Shown piece by piece: positions 49,033 to 58,228 of a DNA stretch of 64,000 nucleotides. Made by a program: the position numbers and the translations under genes. Location: NCBI RefSeq assembly GCF_024343735.1, contig NZ_RJUE01000059.1:164672-228671 (forward strand), given 5' to 3'. The notes below the pieces were generated by a model. That model saw only the letters and a program-made list of their open reading frames with translations. It did no database searches and had not been told where the DNA came from. How positions within the stretch are numbered: the first letter of the stretch is position 1; each line of letters begins with the position of its first letter. The stretch is from Lacihabitans sp. CCS-44. Lineage in GTDB: Bacteria; Bacteroidota; Bacteroidia; Cytophagales; Spirosomataceae.

Positions 49033-49731
49033 ATGTTTGTAACGCTTACAGTGGCTCAGTATAAAGGTAGCAAAATGATTTTTGGTTTTTTGTCAATGGC
49101 CGTATTTAGAATTTTATTATTCTTAAATAAGCACGGTATGTCTTTTTATAAGTTGATGGGAACAGGAAAAAATGGCACCTTCGATATAAGACCTGATCTG
49201 AATCAGTGGGCTTATTTGTGGGTTTGGAAATCTGAGAGTGATTATCAGAAATTCTTAGAAATTTCATGGATATCAAAATATCTCAACAAGTTTGCTGATG
49301 ATGTTTTCACCATTTACTTGTCTCCGAAACAATCGCATGGATTTTGGGATGGAAAACAACCTTTTGAAAGTAATTTAAATACGGCTTTTGAAGAGAATGA
49401 ACCTATAGTTGTACTTACAAGAGCCACGATAAAACTAAATAAAGCCAATAGTTTTTGGAAAAACGTACCTGAAATAGCTCAAAATTTCTCGAAAAATGAA
49501 GGATTCATTTACTCCATTGGCACCGGAGAAGTTCCATTCTTAAAACAAGCCACATTATCTATTTGGAAAAACGAAAACAGCATGAAAGCGTTTGCTTATC
49601 ACAAAAAGCAACATGCAGAGGTCATAAAAAAAACCAGACAAAACAAATGGTATTCCGAGGAGTTGTTCGCCAGGTTTAGCTTATTGGGATATTCTGGTAA
49701 ACTCCCAGATTCAATTTCAAAATATCACTAA
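49033..49731 (+). CDS. CrtA-like (spheroidene monooxygenase family) protein
   Basis: A 232-residue protein matching the CrtA pattern by eye: an N-terminal F-M-S type region, MGTGKNGTFDIRPDLNQWA, the segment VVLTRATIKLNKANSFWK, and GFIYSIGTGEVPFLKQATLSIW near the end. CrtA oxidises carotenoid ends with heme and oxygen. No carotenoid genes are adjacent, so a carotenoid role is only a family-level inference. Confidence 0.72.
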   Translation: MFVTLTVAQYKGSKMIFGFLSMAVFRILLFLNKHGMSFYKLMGTGKNGTFDIRPDLNQWAYLWVWKSESDYQKFLEISWISKYLNKFADDVFTIYLSPKQSHGFWDGKQPFESNLNTAFEENEPIVVLTRATIKLNKANSFWKNVPEIAQNFSKNEGFIYSIGTGEVPFLKQATLSIWKNENSMKAFAYHKKQHAEVIKKTRQNKWYSEELFARFSLLGYSGKLPDSISKYH

Positions 49732-49891
49732 TTAGGATTCAAAAACCACCAGATTTTGTATTATTCAAACAAGATGTAAACAAATCAACCCTTAACAATT
49801 TGATAATTTACCAATACCAATATTTTTATGTAATATTCTAAGTTTAAAGTTCTTATGAAATAGGTCATTTTTTTTCATTTGAAAAAACTAT

Positions 49892-49925
49892 TACTTTTGT
49901 AGCGATGAATTTATTTGTACTTTTG
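49892..49925 (+). promoter_or_regulatory. Two overlapping promoters of the TonB receptor gene
   Basis: TACTTTTG occurs at 49892-49899 and at 49918-49925, both exact TAnnTTTG matches. The TTTTG of the first copy lies 18 bp before the TA of the second, so it can also serve as the -33 element of the second promoter. Confidence 0.65.
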
Positions 49926-49967
49926 AATCAAGAACTTTTTTAACAAATTAACCTCAAATTTTATTTT

Positions 49968-52900
49968 ATGAATCAAAAAACTACTTTTTTAAAATTAGTT
50001 ATTTCTGCATTCGTTTTGATGTTTTTTACACTTCAATCTAATGCCCAAGTAACTACTGCTGCCATTTCTGGCGTTGTAATTGACAAATCAGGAGAAGGTC
50101 TTCCAGGAGCCACCGTTGTAGCCTTGCATGTGCCGTCTGGTTCTAAATATGCTGCCGTAACAAACAACTCTGGTCGTTACACTTTACCTGCTGTTAGGGT
50201 TGGTGGGCCTTTTACGGTTACTGTTACTTTTGTGGGTTACAAAGATGAGTCGAAGTCAGGAGTTATTACCAACTTGGGTACATCGTCAAACGTTGACTTC
50301 AAAATGGCAGAAGAAGGTAAAATGCTTGAAGAAATCAGTGTAGTTTCATCAAGATCAGACATTTTCTCTTCAGGCAGAACAGGTGCTGCTACGACTTTCG
50401 GTCGTGAGGCGGTGAATAATTTACCTACATTGAGCCGTACTATGAACAGCATCACAAAGTACAACGCTTACAGTAATGGTAACTCTTTTGCTGGACAGGA
50501 TAGCCGTTTCAATAATATCACTATTGATGGTTCGGTTTTCAACAACGGATTTGGATTGGGTTCTGACGCAGCTGCTGGTGGTCGTACAGGTACTTCTGCC
50601 ATATCTTTGGACGCCATTGAGCAAATCCAAATCAACATTGCTCCTTTTGACATTCGTCAGTCGGGATTTGCTGGTGCGGGTATAAACGCCGTTACAAGAT
50701 CAGGCACTAATGACTACTCTGGTTCGGTTTACACATTTTTACAAAGCGACGGTTTGGTTGGCAAAAAAGCAAACGGAATTGCAATTCCTGCTGCTGACTT
50801 TAAAGAAAACTCATTTGGTTTTAGAGTGGGTGGTCCAATTTTAAAAAACAAATTGTTTTTCTTTGTAAACGGAGAATTCTTGAATCGTGCTAAACCAGCA
50901 TTGGACTGGATTGCTGGCCGTCCTGGTGCTACAGGTAGTGTGTCTCGTACCACTGCAGCTGATATTGAAGACTTAGGTAAATTTATGCAAGAGAAATTTG
51001 ATTACAACATCGGTGCTGTTGATCAGTTCAACAACGAAGTTAAATCAAATAAATTTTTGGGCCGTTTGGACTTCAACTTGAATGAGAAAAACAAGTTTAC
51101 TTTGCGTTACTCTCACCACGATTCAAAATCAGATGCCTTGATATCAAACTCAAACAGTGGTAACACTGCAGGATTTGGTAACAGAAGTAACTCAGCCTTG
51201 GCTCTTTCTCCTCAAAACACAGGATATATCATACAAGACAACACTCGTTCGATTGTAGGTGAGTGGAACTCTACATTTAGTGGAAAATTAGCTAACAATT
51301 TGATTGGAACATTCAATAAGCAAATTGAAGACAGAGAATATCGTACACAGCAGTTCCCAACTGTTGAAATCAGAAAAGACAACACCACTTATACTACAAT
51401 TGGTTTTGACCCTTTTACGCCTGATAACAAATTGGATTACTCAACTTTCAATTTGACAGATAACTTGACTTACTTTGCTGGAAAGCATACTTTGACTTTT
51501 GGTGGTGCATTTGAATATTTCAAATCAAACAACTTGTTTTTCTATGCAAGCAATGGTGTTTGGGCATTTAACTCAATAGAAGATTTCAAAACTGCAGCTA
51601 ATGCTTACTTGGATAACAAAAACCTTACTACATCGCCAGTACCAGTAGCGAAGTTTGACTACAGATATTCATTAGTAGAAGGCGGAGAGGCTCCTTGGCA
51701 GAGATTAAAAGTTTACACGACAAGTTTCTATGCTCAAGATGATTTCCAAGTAACTGAGAAATTTAAATTGGCATATGGTCTACGTGGAGACTATATCAAT
51801 GTAGCTCCAACAGCCGGAAACTACTATAACCCTGTTGTAGATGGCTTGACCTTTAAATTACCTGACAACTCAGATTATAAGGTAAATATGGCGAACTTGC
51901 CAAAAGGTCGTTTATATTGGTCTCCAAGAATCGGATTCAACTGGGATGTAAAAGGAGATAAGACAACTCAAATTAGAGGTGGATCAGGATTGTTCCTATC
52001 TAGGATTCCTTACGTTTTGATTTCGAACCAATTAGGTAACAACGGTGTAAACATCTCTGGCTTAAGTAAAACTCCAGCAACGGGGTCGATAAACTATCCT
52101 TTCACTTTAGACCCTTCGGTTTACAGACCTACCACTACTGACATTACTAAGATTACAGGTTACAATATCAATGCTTCAGATCCTGATTTGAAATTCCCTC
52201 AAATTTGGAAAACAAACTTGGCCGTTGACCAAAAGCTTCCTTTTGGAATAATAGGAACAATTGAAGGTATTTTCAACAAATACATCAATTCTTTGAAATA
52301 TATCGATGCTAACTTGAAGCCAGCTGCGGCTATTTTCTCAGGACTTGACAATAGAGACAGATACCCTGCATCTGCGGTTGCTGGAACTAACAGATATATC
52401 AATTCGCAAATAAACGGAGCTTTGATGCTTACAAACTCTGACGAAGGTTACTCTTATAGTGTGACAACTAAATTGGAAAAACCAATGGGTGCTAACGGAA
52501 TTGGTGGAATGGTTGGATATACCAATGCAAAAGCAATGGACATAGCGAACGTTTCATCTACTGTTGACTTGAACACGCCTTCGGTACAAGGTCTTAACTA
52601 TCTTGACCTAGCTTATTCTAACAATGACTTGCGTCACAGATTTGTTGGATATGTAAACAAGAGATTTGTTTATGGGGGCGAGTTTGGTGGAGCAACTATG
52701 CTGACACTAGGTATGACTTCACAAAGTGGATTCAAAGTATCTTATGTATCTGGCAATGACATCAATGGAGACGGTGTAACATTAAACGACCTTCTATTTG
52801 TACCTAACAACGGTAATCAAACTGCTTTTGCTCAGTTTACAAGCACTTACACTGATGCCGCTGGAGCAAGACAAACACTTACTTGGACACCAGCTCAACA

Positions 52901-53303
52901 ACAAGAGGCTTGGGAGAAATTCATAGAGAACAACCCTTACTTGAAAACAAGAAGAGGCAAATATGCAGAAAGAAACGGAGGATACTCTCCATGGTTGACA
53001 AGATTCGACTTCACTGCTGAGCAAGATGTTTATATCAACGTAGGTGGCAAGAAAAATACGCTACGTTTCCGTGCTGATATATTGAACGTGGGTAACATGT
53101 TGAACAACAAATGGGGTGTGGGTAACCTAACCACCGGTAACGTTATGACATTGGGAAGCACTGTAAACGGCGTGCCAACTTACAGATTGGCAACACAAAC
53201 CATAGCTGGAGTTCCAACATTGATTCAAGATTCGTTCGTGAAAGCAATCAATATTGATAACGTATTCCAATTACAGTTAGGATTGAGATATATCTTCAAC
53301 TAA
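49968..53303 (+). CDS. TonB-dependent outer membrane receptor, Oar-like with CarboxypepD_reg-like domain
   Basis: An 1111-residue outer membrane protein: signal peptide ([15 protein letters not shown]), a carboxypeptidase-regulatory-like beta domain (about 30-110, [20 protein letters not shown]), a plug (about 120-260, [20 protein letters not shown]), and a long beta-barrel ending [10 protein letters not shown] with a terminal aromatic. It resembles the Oar proteins, which are larger than SusC. No SusD-type gene follows, so it is probably not a glycan SusC pair. The mRNA is expected to be abundant: two consensus promoters and a stricter codon set. Confidence 0.9.
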   Translation: MNQKTTFLKLVISAFVLMFFTLQSNAQVTTAAISGVVIDKSGEGLPGATVVALHVPSGSKYAAVTNNSGRYTLPAVRVGGPFTVTVTFVGYKDESKSGVITNLGTSSNVDFKMAEEGKMLEEISVVSSRSDIFSSGRTGAATTFGREAVNNLPTLSRTMNSITKYNAYSNGNSFAGQDSRFNNITIDGSVFNNGFGLGSDAAAGGRTGTSAISLDAIEQIQINIAPFDIRQSGFAGAGINAVTRSGTNDYSGSVYTFLQSDGLVGKKANGIAIPAADFKENSFGFRVGGPILKNKLFFFVNGEFLNRAKPALDWIAGRPGATGSVSRTTAADIEDLGKFMQEKFDYNIGAVDQFNNEVKSNKFLGRLDFNLNEKNKFTLRYSHHDSKSDALISNSNSGNTAGFGNRSNSALALSPQNTGYIIQDNTRSIVGEWNSTFSGKLANNLIGTFNKQIEDREYRTQQFPTVEIRKDNTTYTTIGFDPFTPDNKLDYSTFNLTDNLTYFAGKHTLTFGGAFEYFKSNNLFFYASNGVWAFNSIEDFKTAANAYLDNKNLTTSPVPVAKFDYRYSLVEGGEAPWQRLKVYTTSFYAQDDFQVTEKFKLAYGLRGDYINVAPTAGNYYNPVVDGLTFKLPDNSDYKVNMANLPKGRLYWSPRIGFNWDVKGDKTTQIRGGSGLFLSRIPYVLISNQLGNNGVNISGLSKTPATGSINYPFTLDPSVYRPTTTDITKITGYNINASDPDLKFPQIWKTNLAVDQKLPFGIIGTIEGIFNKYINSLKYIDANLKPAAAIFSGLDNRDRYPASAVAGTNRYINSQINGALMLTNSDEGYSYSVTTKLEKPMGANGIGGMVGYTNAKAMDIANVSSTVDLNTPSVQGLNYLDLAYSNNDLRHRFVGYVNKRFVYGGEFGGATMLTLGMTSQSGFKVSYVSGNDINGDGVTLNDLLFVPNNGNQTAFAQFTSTYTDAAGARQTLTWTPAQQQEAWEKFIENNPYLKTRRGKYAERNGGYSPWLTRFDFTAEQDVYINVGGKKNTLRFRADILNVGNMLNNKWGVGNLTTGNVMTLGSTVNGVPTYRLATQTIAGVPTLIQDSFVKAINIDNVFQLQLGLRYIFN

Positions 53304-53322
53304 TTAGGAAAATCTACAAAAG

Positions 53323-53353
53323 AATCCCGCTCCTTAGGTGCGGGATTTTTTTT
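53323..53353 (+). terminator. Terminator of the TonB receptor gene
   Basis: AATCCCGC and GCGGGATT close a loop of nine bases and are followed by a T-run, 20 bp after the stop codon. Confidence 0.88.
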
Positions 53354-53356
53354 GTT

Positions 53357-53364
53357 TAAATTTG
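53357..53364 (+). promoter_or_regulatory. -7 box upstream of the DUF202 gene
   Basis: TAAATTTG matches TAnnTTTG, starting 20 bp before the first candidate ATG (53377). No clear -33 element is seen, and it begins right after the terminator. Confidence 0.4.
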
Positions 53365-53376
53365 TCCTCAATACAT

Positions 53377-53634
53377 ATGCTGACTATGGAACAAAGCAGA
53401 AATAAAGACTTAATATTGAGAGAAAACCTTGCTCTTCAAAGAACCGTTTTGGCCAACCAGTCAACACTTTTGTCCTTTCTAAGAACTTCACTATATTTTA
53501 CAATTGCGGCATTAAGTCTTCACAATTTATTAAAAATCAAAAACTCTCCATATTTAGAAATTATGCTAATTCTGTTTCAATTTTGCTTTTTATTTCAGAA
53601 ACAGCAAACTTTTTTATTCATCGAAAAAGAATAG
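53377..53634 (+). CDS. DUF202 (YidH-like) membrane protein, probably frameshifted
   Basis: The N-terminus has the DUF202 core (ALQRTVLANQSTLLSFLRTSLYFTIAALSL; ENLALQRT is the usual start of helix 1). As read, the last 17 codons are FCFLFQKQQTFLFIEKE, unlike the family. In the -1 frame the sequence continues ILLFISETANFFIHRKRIVKS and stops at 53672, 11 bp before the next gene; a membrane helix with a basic tail is the family's normal end. So a frameshift near 53570-53590 in a T-rich stretch is likely, real or an assembly error. Confidence 0.6.
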   Translation: MLTMEQSRNKDLILRENLALQRTVLANQSTLLSFLRTSLYFTIAALSLHNLLKIKNSPYLEIMLILFQFCFLFQKQQTFLFIEKE

Positions 53635-53683
53635 TGAAAAGCGTATCGGAAATTATAAAGACAAATATTTAAAATAATAAAAT

Positions 53684-54472
53684 ATGAATTTAAATCTTAA
53701 AAACAGAAATGCCTTTATTGGTGGCAGTTCCAAAGGAATAGGTTTTGCGGCCGCAGTAGAACTTGCTAACAGTGAAGCTAATGTTACGTTGGTAGGTAGA
53801 AATGAAGAATTACTTAAACAAAAACTTTCTGAACTACCAGTGTTATCCGAAACCCAAATTCACGATTATGTCGTATTAGATTATACGGATATTGAGAATT
53901 TAAAAACAGTTGTCAATCAATTGGTATCAAAGAGAGACTATCAAATATTGGTCAATAACACTGGTGGACCAGCAGGTGGAGATATCATAAATGAAAGTCA
54001 GGAAAAATTCGAATCGATTTTTCAACAACATTTAATAGCTAATCAAATACTTACTCAAGCATTTGTACCTGCCATGAAAAAGGCAGGGTTTGGTAGAATT
54101 GTAAATGTGATTTCTGTTTCGGTAAAACAACCCTTGGTTGGTTTGGGCGTTTCTAATACCATCAGGTGGGCTGTGGCTGCTTGGGCAAAAACGCTTTCAA
54201 AAGAAATCGCTCAATTTGGAATAACAGTAAACAACGTATTACCGGGATATACCTTAACAGGGCGATTGGACGAAGTACTTACGCAGAAGTCAGCCGCATC
54301 AAATATTGCAAGATCTGAAATAGAAAATCAAATTTTGACAAATATTCCTACTGGCAAGTTTGCAACAGCAGAAGAAGTAGGAGCGGCAGTGGCATTTTTG
54401 TGCTCACCTATAGCCGCTTCCATAAATGGTGTAAACCTTCCTGTAGATGGCGGCCTTTCGATGAGTCTCTGA
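53684..54472 (+). CDS. SDR-family oxidoreductase with atypical catalytic residues
   Basis: A 262-residue short-chain dehydrogenase-like protein. The cofactor loop GGSSKGIG and LVNNTGG are present. At the catalytic place the usual YxxxK reads SNTIR: aligned on VISVSVKQPLVGLG, Tyr is Ser and Lys is Arg. A subgroup of 3-oxoacyl-ACP-reductase-like SDRs has this change. It may be non-catalytic or use another mechanism. It starts 11 bp after the DUF202 frame's end. Confidence 0.85.
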   Translation: MNLNLKNRNAFIGGSSKGIGFAAAVELANSEANVTLVGRNEELLKQKLSELPVLSETQIHDYVVLDYTDIENLKTVVNQLVSKRDYQILVNNTGGPAGGDIINESQEKFESIFQQHLIANQILTQAFVPAMKKAGFGRIVNVISVSVKQPLVGLGVSNTIRWAVAAWAKTLSKEIAQFGITVNNVLPGYTLTGRLDEVLTQKSAASNIARSEIENQILTNIPTGKFATAEEVGAAVAFLCSPIAASINGVNLPVDGGLSMSL

Positions 54473-54554
54473 AAAAACAGTGTTTTTGACACCTCAGAAA
54501 ACTAATTAGTATGAATTTGCGTTGAAGTTAAATAAACAAACCTTTAATATTTTT

Positions 54555-55379
54555 ATGAGAAAACTTATTGTACTTGCTCTTTCGGTAATATCATTAGGTG
54601 CTTTTGCACAGGCAATCAAAACTCCAGCTCCTAGTCCAGGACAAACCATCAAACAAGATTTTGCACTTTCAAGTGTTGAGGTAACCTACTCAAGACCAGC
54701 TGCAAAAGGCAGAAAAATATTTGGCGACTTAGTTCCTTTCGGCAAAATGTGGAGAACAGGAGCAAATTCGCAAACTTTGATCACTTTTGGTGAAGATGTA
54801 ACTGTTGGCGGAAAAGCAGTGAAAGCAGGTAAATACTCTATTTTGTCTGTTCCAGGTAAAACTGAGTGGGAAATTATACTTGCTAAACCAGAAACAAGTG
54901 TATTTAACTTCAAAGCTGAAAACGAAGTAACACGTTTTACAGCAAAACCGACAACTTTACCGATGAATGTTGAAAACTTCATGATTTTGTTTGGTGCCCA
55001 GACTTCTAACAGTGTAAATATGAGCATAATTTGGGAAAACACTGAGGTTGAGTTTCCAATCGTGGCAGATATTGATTCAAAAATCATGGCTGATATAGAC
55101 AAAGCTATGAATGTAGACAGCAAGCCTTATTTTGCGGCGGCTTCTTATTATTTTGACAATGGCAAAGACTTGACAAAAGCATTAGCTTGGGCAAACAGAG
55201 CTGTGGATGCTCAACCAGATGCGTACTGGATTGCTCATTTGAAGGCTAAAATACAAGCTAAGGCAGGAGACAAAGCTGGTGCTATTGCAACTGCTAAAAA
55301 ATCTTTGGAATTAGCCACAAAAGGCAATAACCCTGACTACGTAACCTTAAACGAGAAATTGATTAAGTCCCTGAATTAA
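54555..55379 (+). CDS. DUF2911-domain exported protein
   Basis: About 274 residues with a signal peptide (MRKLIVLALSVISLGAFAQ). The DUF2911 region (about 30-170) has PAAKGRKIFGDLVPFGKMWRTGANSQT and GGKAVKAGKYSILSVPGK, and the C-terminal part has TPR-like helices (AASYYFDNGKDLTKALAWAN, KAGAIATAKKSLELA). The ATG at 54555 is preferred to a TTG at 54522. Function unknown; periplasmic. Confidence 0.88.
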   Translation: MRKLIVLALSVISLGAFAQAIKTPAPSPGQTIKQDFALSSVEVTYSRPAAKGRKIFGDLVPFGKMWRTGANSQTLITFGEDVTVGGKAVKAGKYSILSVPGKTEWEIILAKPETSVFNFKAENEVTRFTAKPTTLPMNVENFMILFGAQTSNSVNMSIIWENTEVEFPIVADIDSKIMADIDKAMNVDSKPYFAAASYYFDNGKDLTKALAWANRAVDAQPDAYWIAHLKAKIQAKAGDKAGAIATAKKSLELATKGNNPDYVTLNEKLIKSLN

Positions 55380-55403
55380 TTATTTAGGAATTTTCAGAAT
55401 AAC

Positions 55404-55434
55404 AAAAGAGGAAAGCAAAAGCTTCCTCTTTTTT
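55404..55434. terminator. Bidirectional terminator
   Basis: AAAAGAGGAAAGC and GCTTCCTCTTTT form a stem with one bulged base around AAAA, between the convergent DUF2911 and kinase genes. Confidence 0.85.
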
Positions 55435-57343
55435 ATTTTATAGGAATAATAATGATGGCCTTGGTACCTAACGGTTGCTGGTTATTGTCAAGCATATCTT
55501 CAAAATCCATCACAATTTCTTTATTAATGTTTTTGGCAAAATTCTCTAATCGTTCTTTGGTAAGCTTGAGGCCAATTGACTTTTGCTTCGAAACCTTATT
55601 CTCTTTGATTTCTTGAGCTTTTTGACGGCCAATACCATTGTCCACAATTTCGAACGAAATCTGCCCCTTCACTTTATTGGTAATGAATATCTTCAGTATT
55701 TTATCGCCTACTTTATTAGACAAACCATGCCAAATGGCGTTTTCAATAAACGGCTGAAGTATCATCGAAGGAATTTTTATAAGATCCGTATTGATTTTTT
55801 CATCGATAATTACTTCGTAATGAATTTTTTCTGTAAAACGAATGCTTTCAATATTGACATAGAGTTCCATTGTTTCAAGCTCTTCCTTTAAGCTGATTTC
55901 TTTCTCCCTTGAGTTTGAAAGTATGGTCCGTATGAGTTTCGAAAACTTATTAAGATAGTAAACGGCATTTTCTTTTTCATTATTTATGATATATAACTTA
56001 ATAGAATTGAGCGAGTTAAACAAAAAATGTGGATTCATCTGTGAACGCATCATTTGTTGCTCTAACATTAAAACCTGTTTTTCGTTCTTGAGCTGATACT
56101 GTCTGTACCAAATAAACAACAAGCCCGCCAATAAAGTGAGCAGAATTCCGGCGAAGATCATAATCCGTTGATTCTCAAAAAGGCGGTATTTTACCAGTTC
56201 ATTTTCTTTTTCAAGAAGGGCTATTTGACTCTCTTTTTTCTCATTGTCATATTTCACAATCAACTCCGCTGTGTACCTGAGATTCTCTTCATTGAGTATT
56301 TTTTCACTAAACAATTGTTTCTTTTTGAGGTTTTCGAGGGCTTTGGGATACTCCCCTTTTGACTCATACAAATAAGCCAAATGCGTGTAGGCCTCAGATG
56401 TGGATGAATTAAAGTTATTGGCAATCGCCAAATCTAAGCCCCCTAGCAAATATTTCTCCGCACTTGGGTAGTCCTTGAGTATGCTCAATGCCCAACCAGA
56501 GTTAATTTTAGCCATGGTGATATAGTATTTATCGCCCAATTTTTCGGCCAAAGCAATAGTCGGAAGTATTCTCCTAAGCCCTTCCCCTGGTTTATTTTGT
56601 TTTATAAGTATTTGACCTATAGAATTTTCACAAATTATTTTCCCTAATTCTGAATTTATTTGAATGTTATAATCAAGCGAGGCTTTATAATTTACCAATG
56701 CTTCATCGAGCTTATTTTGGGCTTCTTTGATAATACCAATGTTTTGATAATTGATAGCCAACCCCAATTTATTCTCCAGTTTTTTCTCAATTTCCATGGA
56801 TTTAGTAAACTGCTGCTCTGCCAGTTCATATTGCTTCAGAACCAGATAAATATTACCTATACTGTTTAAAGAAACAGCTGTGCTTCGCAAAATACTCTCA
56901 GATTTCAGGCTTATCTTATCCGCTATGCTCAATGCCTGCTTATGAAAATCAAGAGCCAAACGTACTTCGTCAAGCCTCCGATACGAAACTCCAAGCATAT
57001 TAAGACTATTGATAATGGATTCTTGATTTTTTATCTCTTCAGAAAGCTTAAGTGCCTGTAAGTGAAGTCGAATTGACTCTTTGTATTTCGAAGTGTTTCT
57101 TGCTATAACTCCCAAAGCATTCAATCCAAAAACTCTTACAATAGGAAAATCTGTTATTTCTGAAAGGGTTTTCATAGAAACAGAATCTCTCTTGAAATCA
57201 TTCAGTGCCTCATCTATCTGAATGAGATCTAAGTTAGGTTGAGACTTAAGTTTAGCTATCACCTCCAAGACTTTTGGACCTGCAAAAGAAGTAAGTGAAT
57301 TCAACAAAAAAGATATAAGAAAAAGTATTACGAGTTTCTTCAT
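55433..57343 (-). CDS. TPR-repeat sensor histidine kinase (LytS type)
   Basis: A 636-residue membrane kinase: signal peptide, periplasmic TPR repeats (about 60-350), one membrane helix (IMIFAGILLTLLAGLLFIWY, about 393-412), coiled coil, and a His_kinase domain with H439 in MNPHFLFNSL, then an HATPase. This architecture is common in Bacteroidota. It begins directly at the stop codon of the LytTR regulator gene (TAAATG), so the two form an operon. Confidence 0.92.
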   Translation of the reverse strand: MKKLVILFLISFLLNSLTSFAGPKVLEVIAKLKSQPNLDLIQIDEALNDFKRDSVSMKTLSEITDFPIVRVFGLNALGVIARNTSKYKESIRLHLQALKLSEEIKNQESIINSLNMLGVSYRRLDEVRLALDFHKQALSIADKISLKSESILRSTAVSLNSIGNIYLVLKQYELAEQQFTKSMEIEKKLENKLGLAINYQNIGIIKEAQNKLDEALVNYKASLDYNIQINSELGKIICENSIGQILIKQNKPGEGLRRILPTIALAEKLGDKYYITMAKINSGWALSILKDYPSAEKYLLGGLDLAIANNFNSSTSEAYTHLAYLYESKGEYPKALENLKKKQLFSEKILNEENLRYTAELIVKYDNEKKESQIALLEKENELVKYRLFENQRIMIFAGILLTLLAGLLFIWYRQYQLKNEKQVLMLEQQMMRSQMNPHFLFNSLNSIKLYIINNEKENAVYYLNKFSKLIRTILSNSREKEISLKEELETMELYVNIESIRFTEKIHYEVIIDEKINTDLIKIPSMILQPFIENAIWHGLSNKVGDKILKIFITNKVKGQISFEIVDNGIGRQKAQEIKENKVSKQKSIGLKLTKERLENFAKNINKEIVMDFEDMLDNNQQPLGTKAIIIIPIK

Positions 57344-58081
57344 TTATTTTTCGAGAAAAAGTCCTTTTTTGGTCCTAGAGACTGGAATATGTTTTCCATT
57401 TGTTAAAACTAAGTAGCCCTCGTTTTTTTGATACTCCCTTACTTTATTGAGGTTGACCACGAAAGAATTATGCACTCTATAGAAAATATTCTTGGGCAAC
57501 TTTTCTTCGATATTTTTGAGAATCTGTGTCAAAAAAAGTTTTTGACCATTTTCTAAAAAAACATTACAATAATTACCATCACTTTCACAAAAAAGAATTT
57601 CATTGGGCTCTAAGAAATATATCTTCCCATCACAGCTAATATTTATTTTTCTCGAATTAATGGTCTGTAATGTATTTATATTAAGTAACATATCCTCAAG
57701 GATATCCTTAATATTTGTTGAGTTTTTGTAGGCTCTAATTTTCTCAATCGACTTAATCAAATCATCAGAATCAATCGGTTTCAAAAGATAATCTAAGGCT
57801 TGCATTTTCAAAGCTTGAATTCCATATTGGTCATACGCTGTAGTTATTATTACAGAAAACTCTCGCTGAGGAAAAAATTCGAGAAAGCGAAATCCATCCA
57901 TTTGAGGCATGTCTATGTCCAAAAAAATACAATCAATAGAATTGTTTAAGAGAAAATCTTTAGCATCAAATGGGTTTGTAAAAGTTGCCAAAACACAAAC
58001 ATTGGGACAGAAACTCTTGAGTTCCCATTCCAAACTTTGAATCGCCTTTGATTCGTCGTCTAATATTATTACGTTTAACAT
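57344..58081 (-). CDS. LytTR-family response regulator
   Basis: A 245-residue regulator: receiver domain with the phospho-Asp in FLDIDMPQMDG (about residue 55) and the Lys in YLLKPIDSD, followed by a LytTR DNA-binding domain (about 145-245, LEPNEILFCESDGNYCNVFLE and FYRVHNSFVVNLNKV). The partner kinase follows with no gap. Targets are unknown. Confidence 0.94.
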   Translation of the reverse strand: MLNVIILDDESKAIQSLEWELKSFCPNVCVLATFTNPFDAKDFLLNNSIDCIFLDIDMPQMDGFRFLEFFPQREFSVIITTAYDQYGIQALKMQALDYLLKPIDSDDLIKSIEKIRAYKNSTNIKDILEDMLLNINTLQTINSRKINISCDGKIYFLEPNEILFCESDGNYCNVFLENGQKLFLTQILKNIEEKLPKNIFYRVHNSFVVNLNKVREYQKNEGYLVLTNGKHIPVSRTKKGLFLEK

Positions 58082-58228
58082 AATGGTTAAAATGTCAACC
58101 TAAATATAATAAAAACAAATCACTAAGAAATGATTTATGTATAAACAGCGTTTATTCACAAACAATCTGCTATACTATTTGTGTATTTAGAAATTTTGAA
58201 ACTTATTTTTGATAAATAATATCTTATA

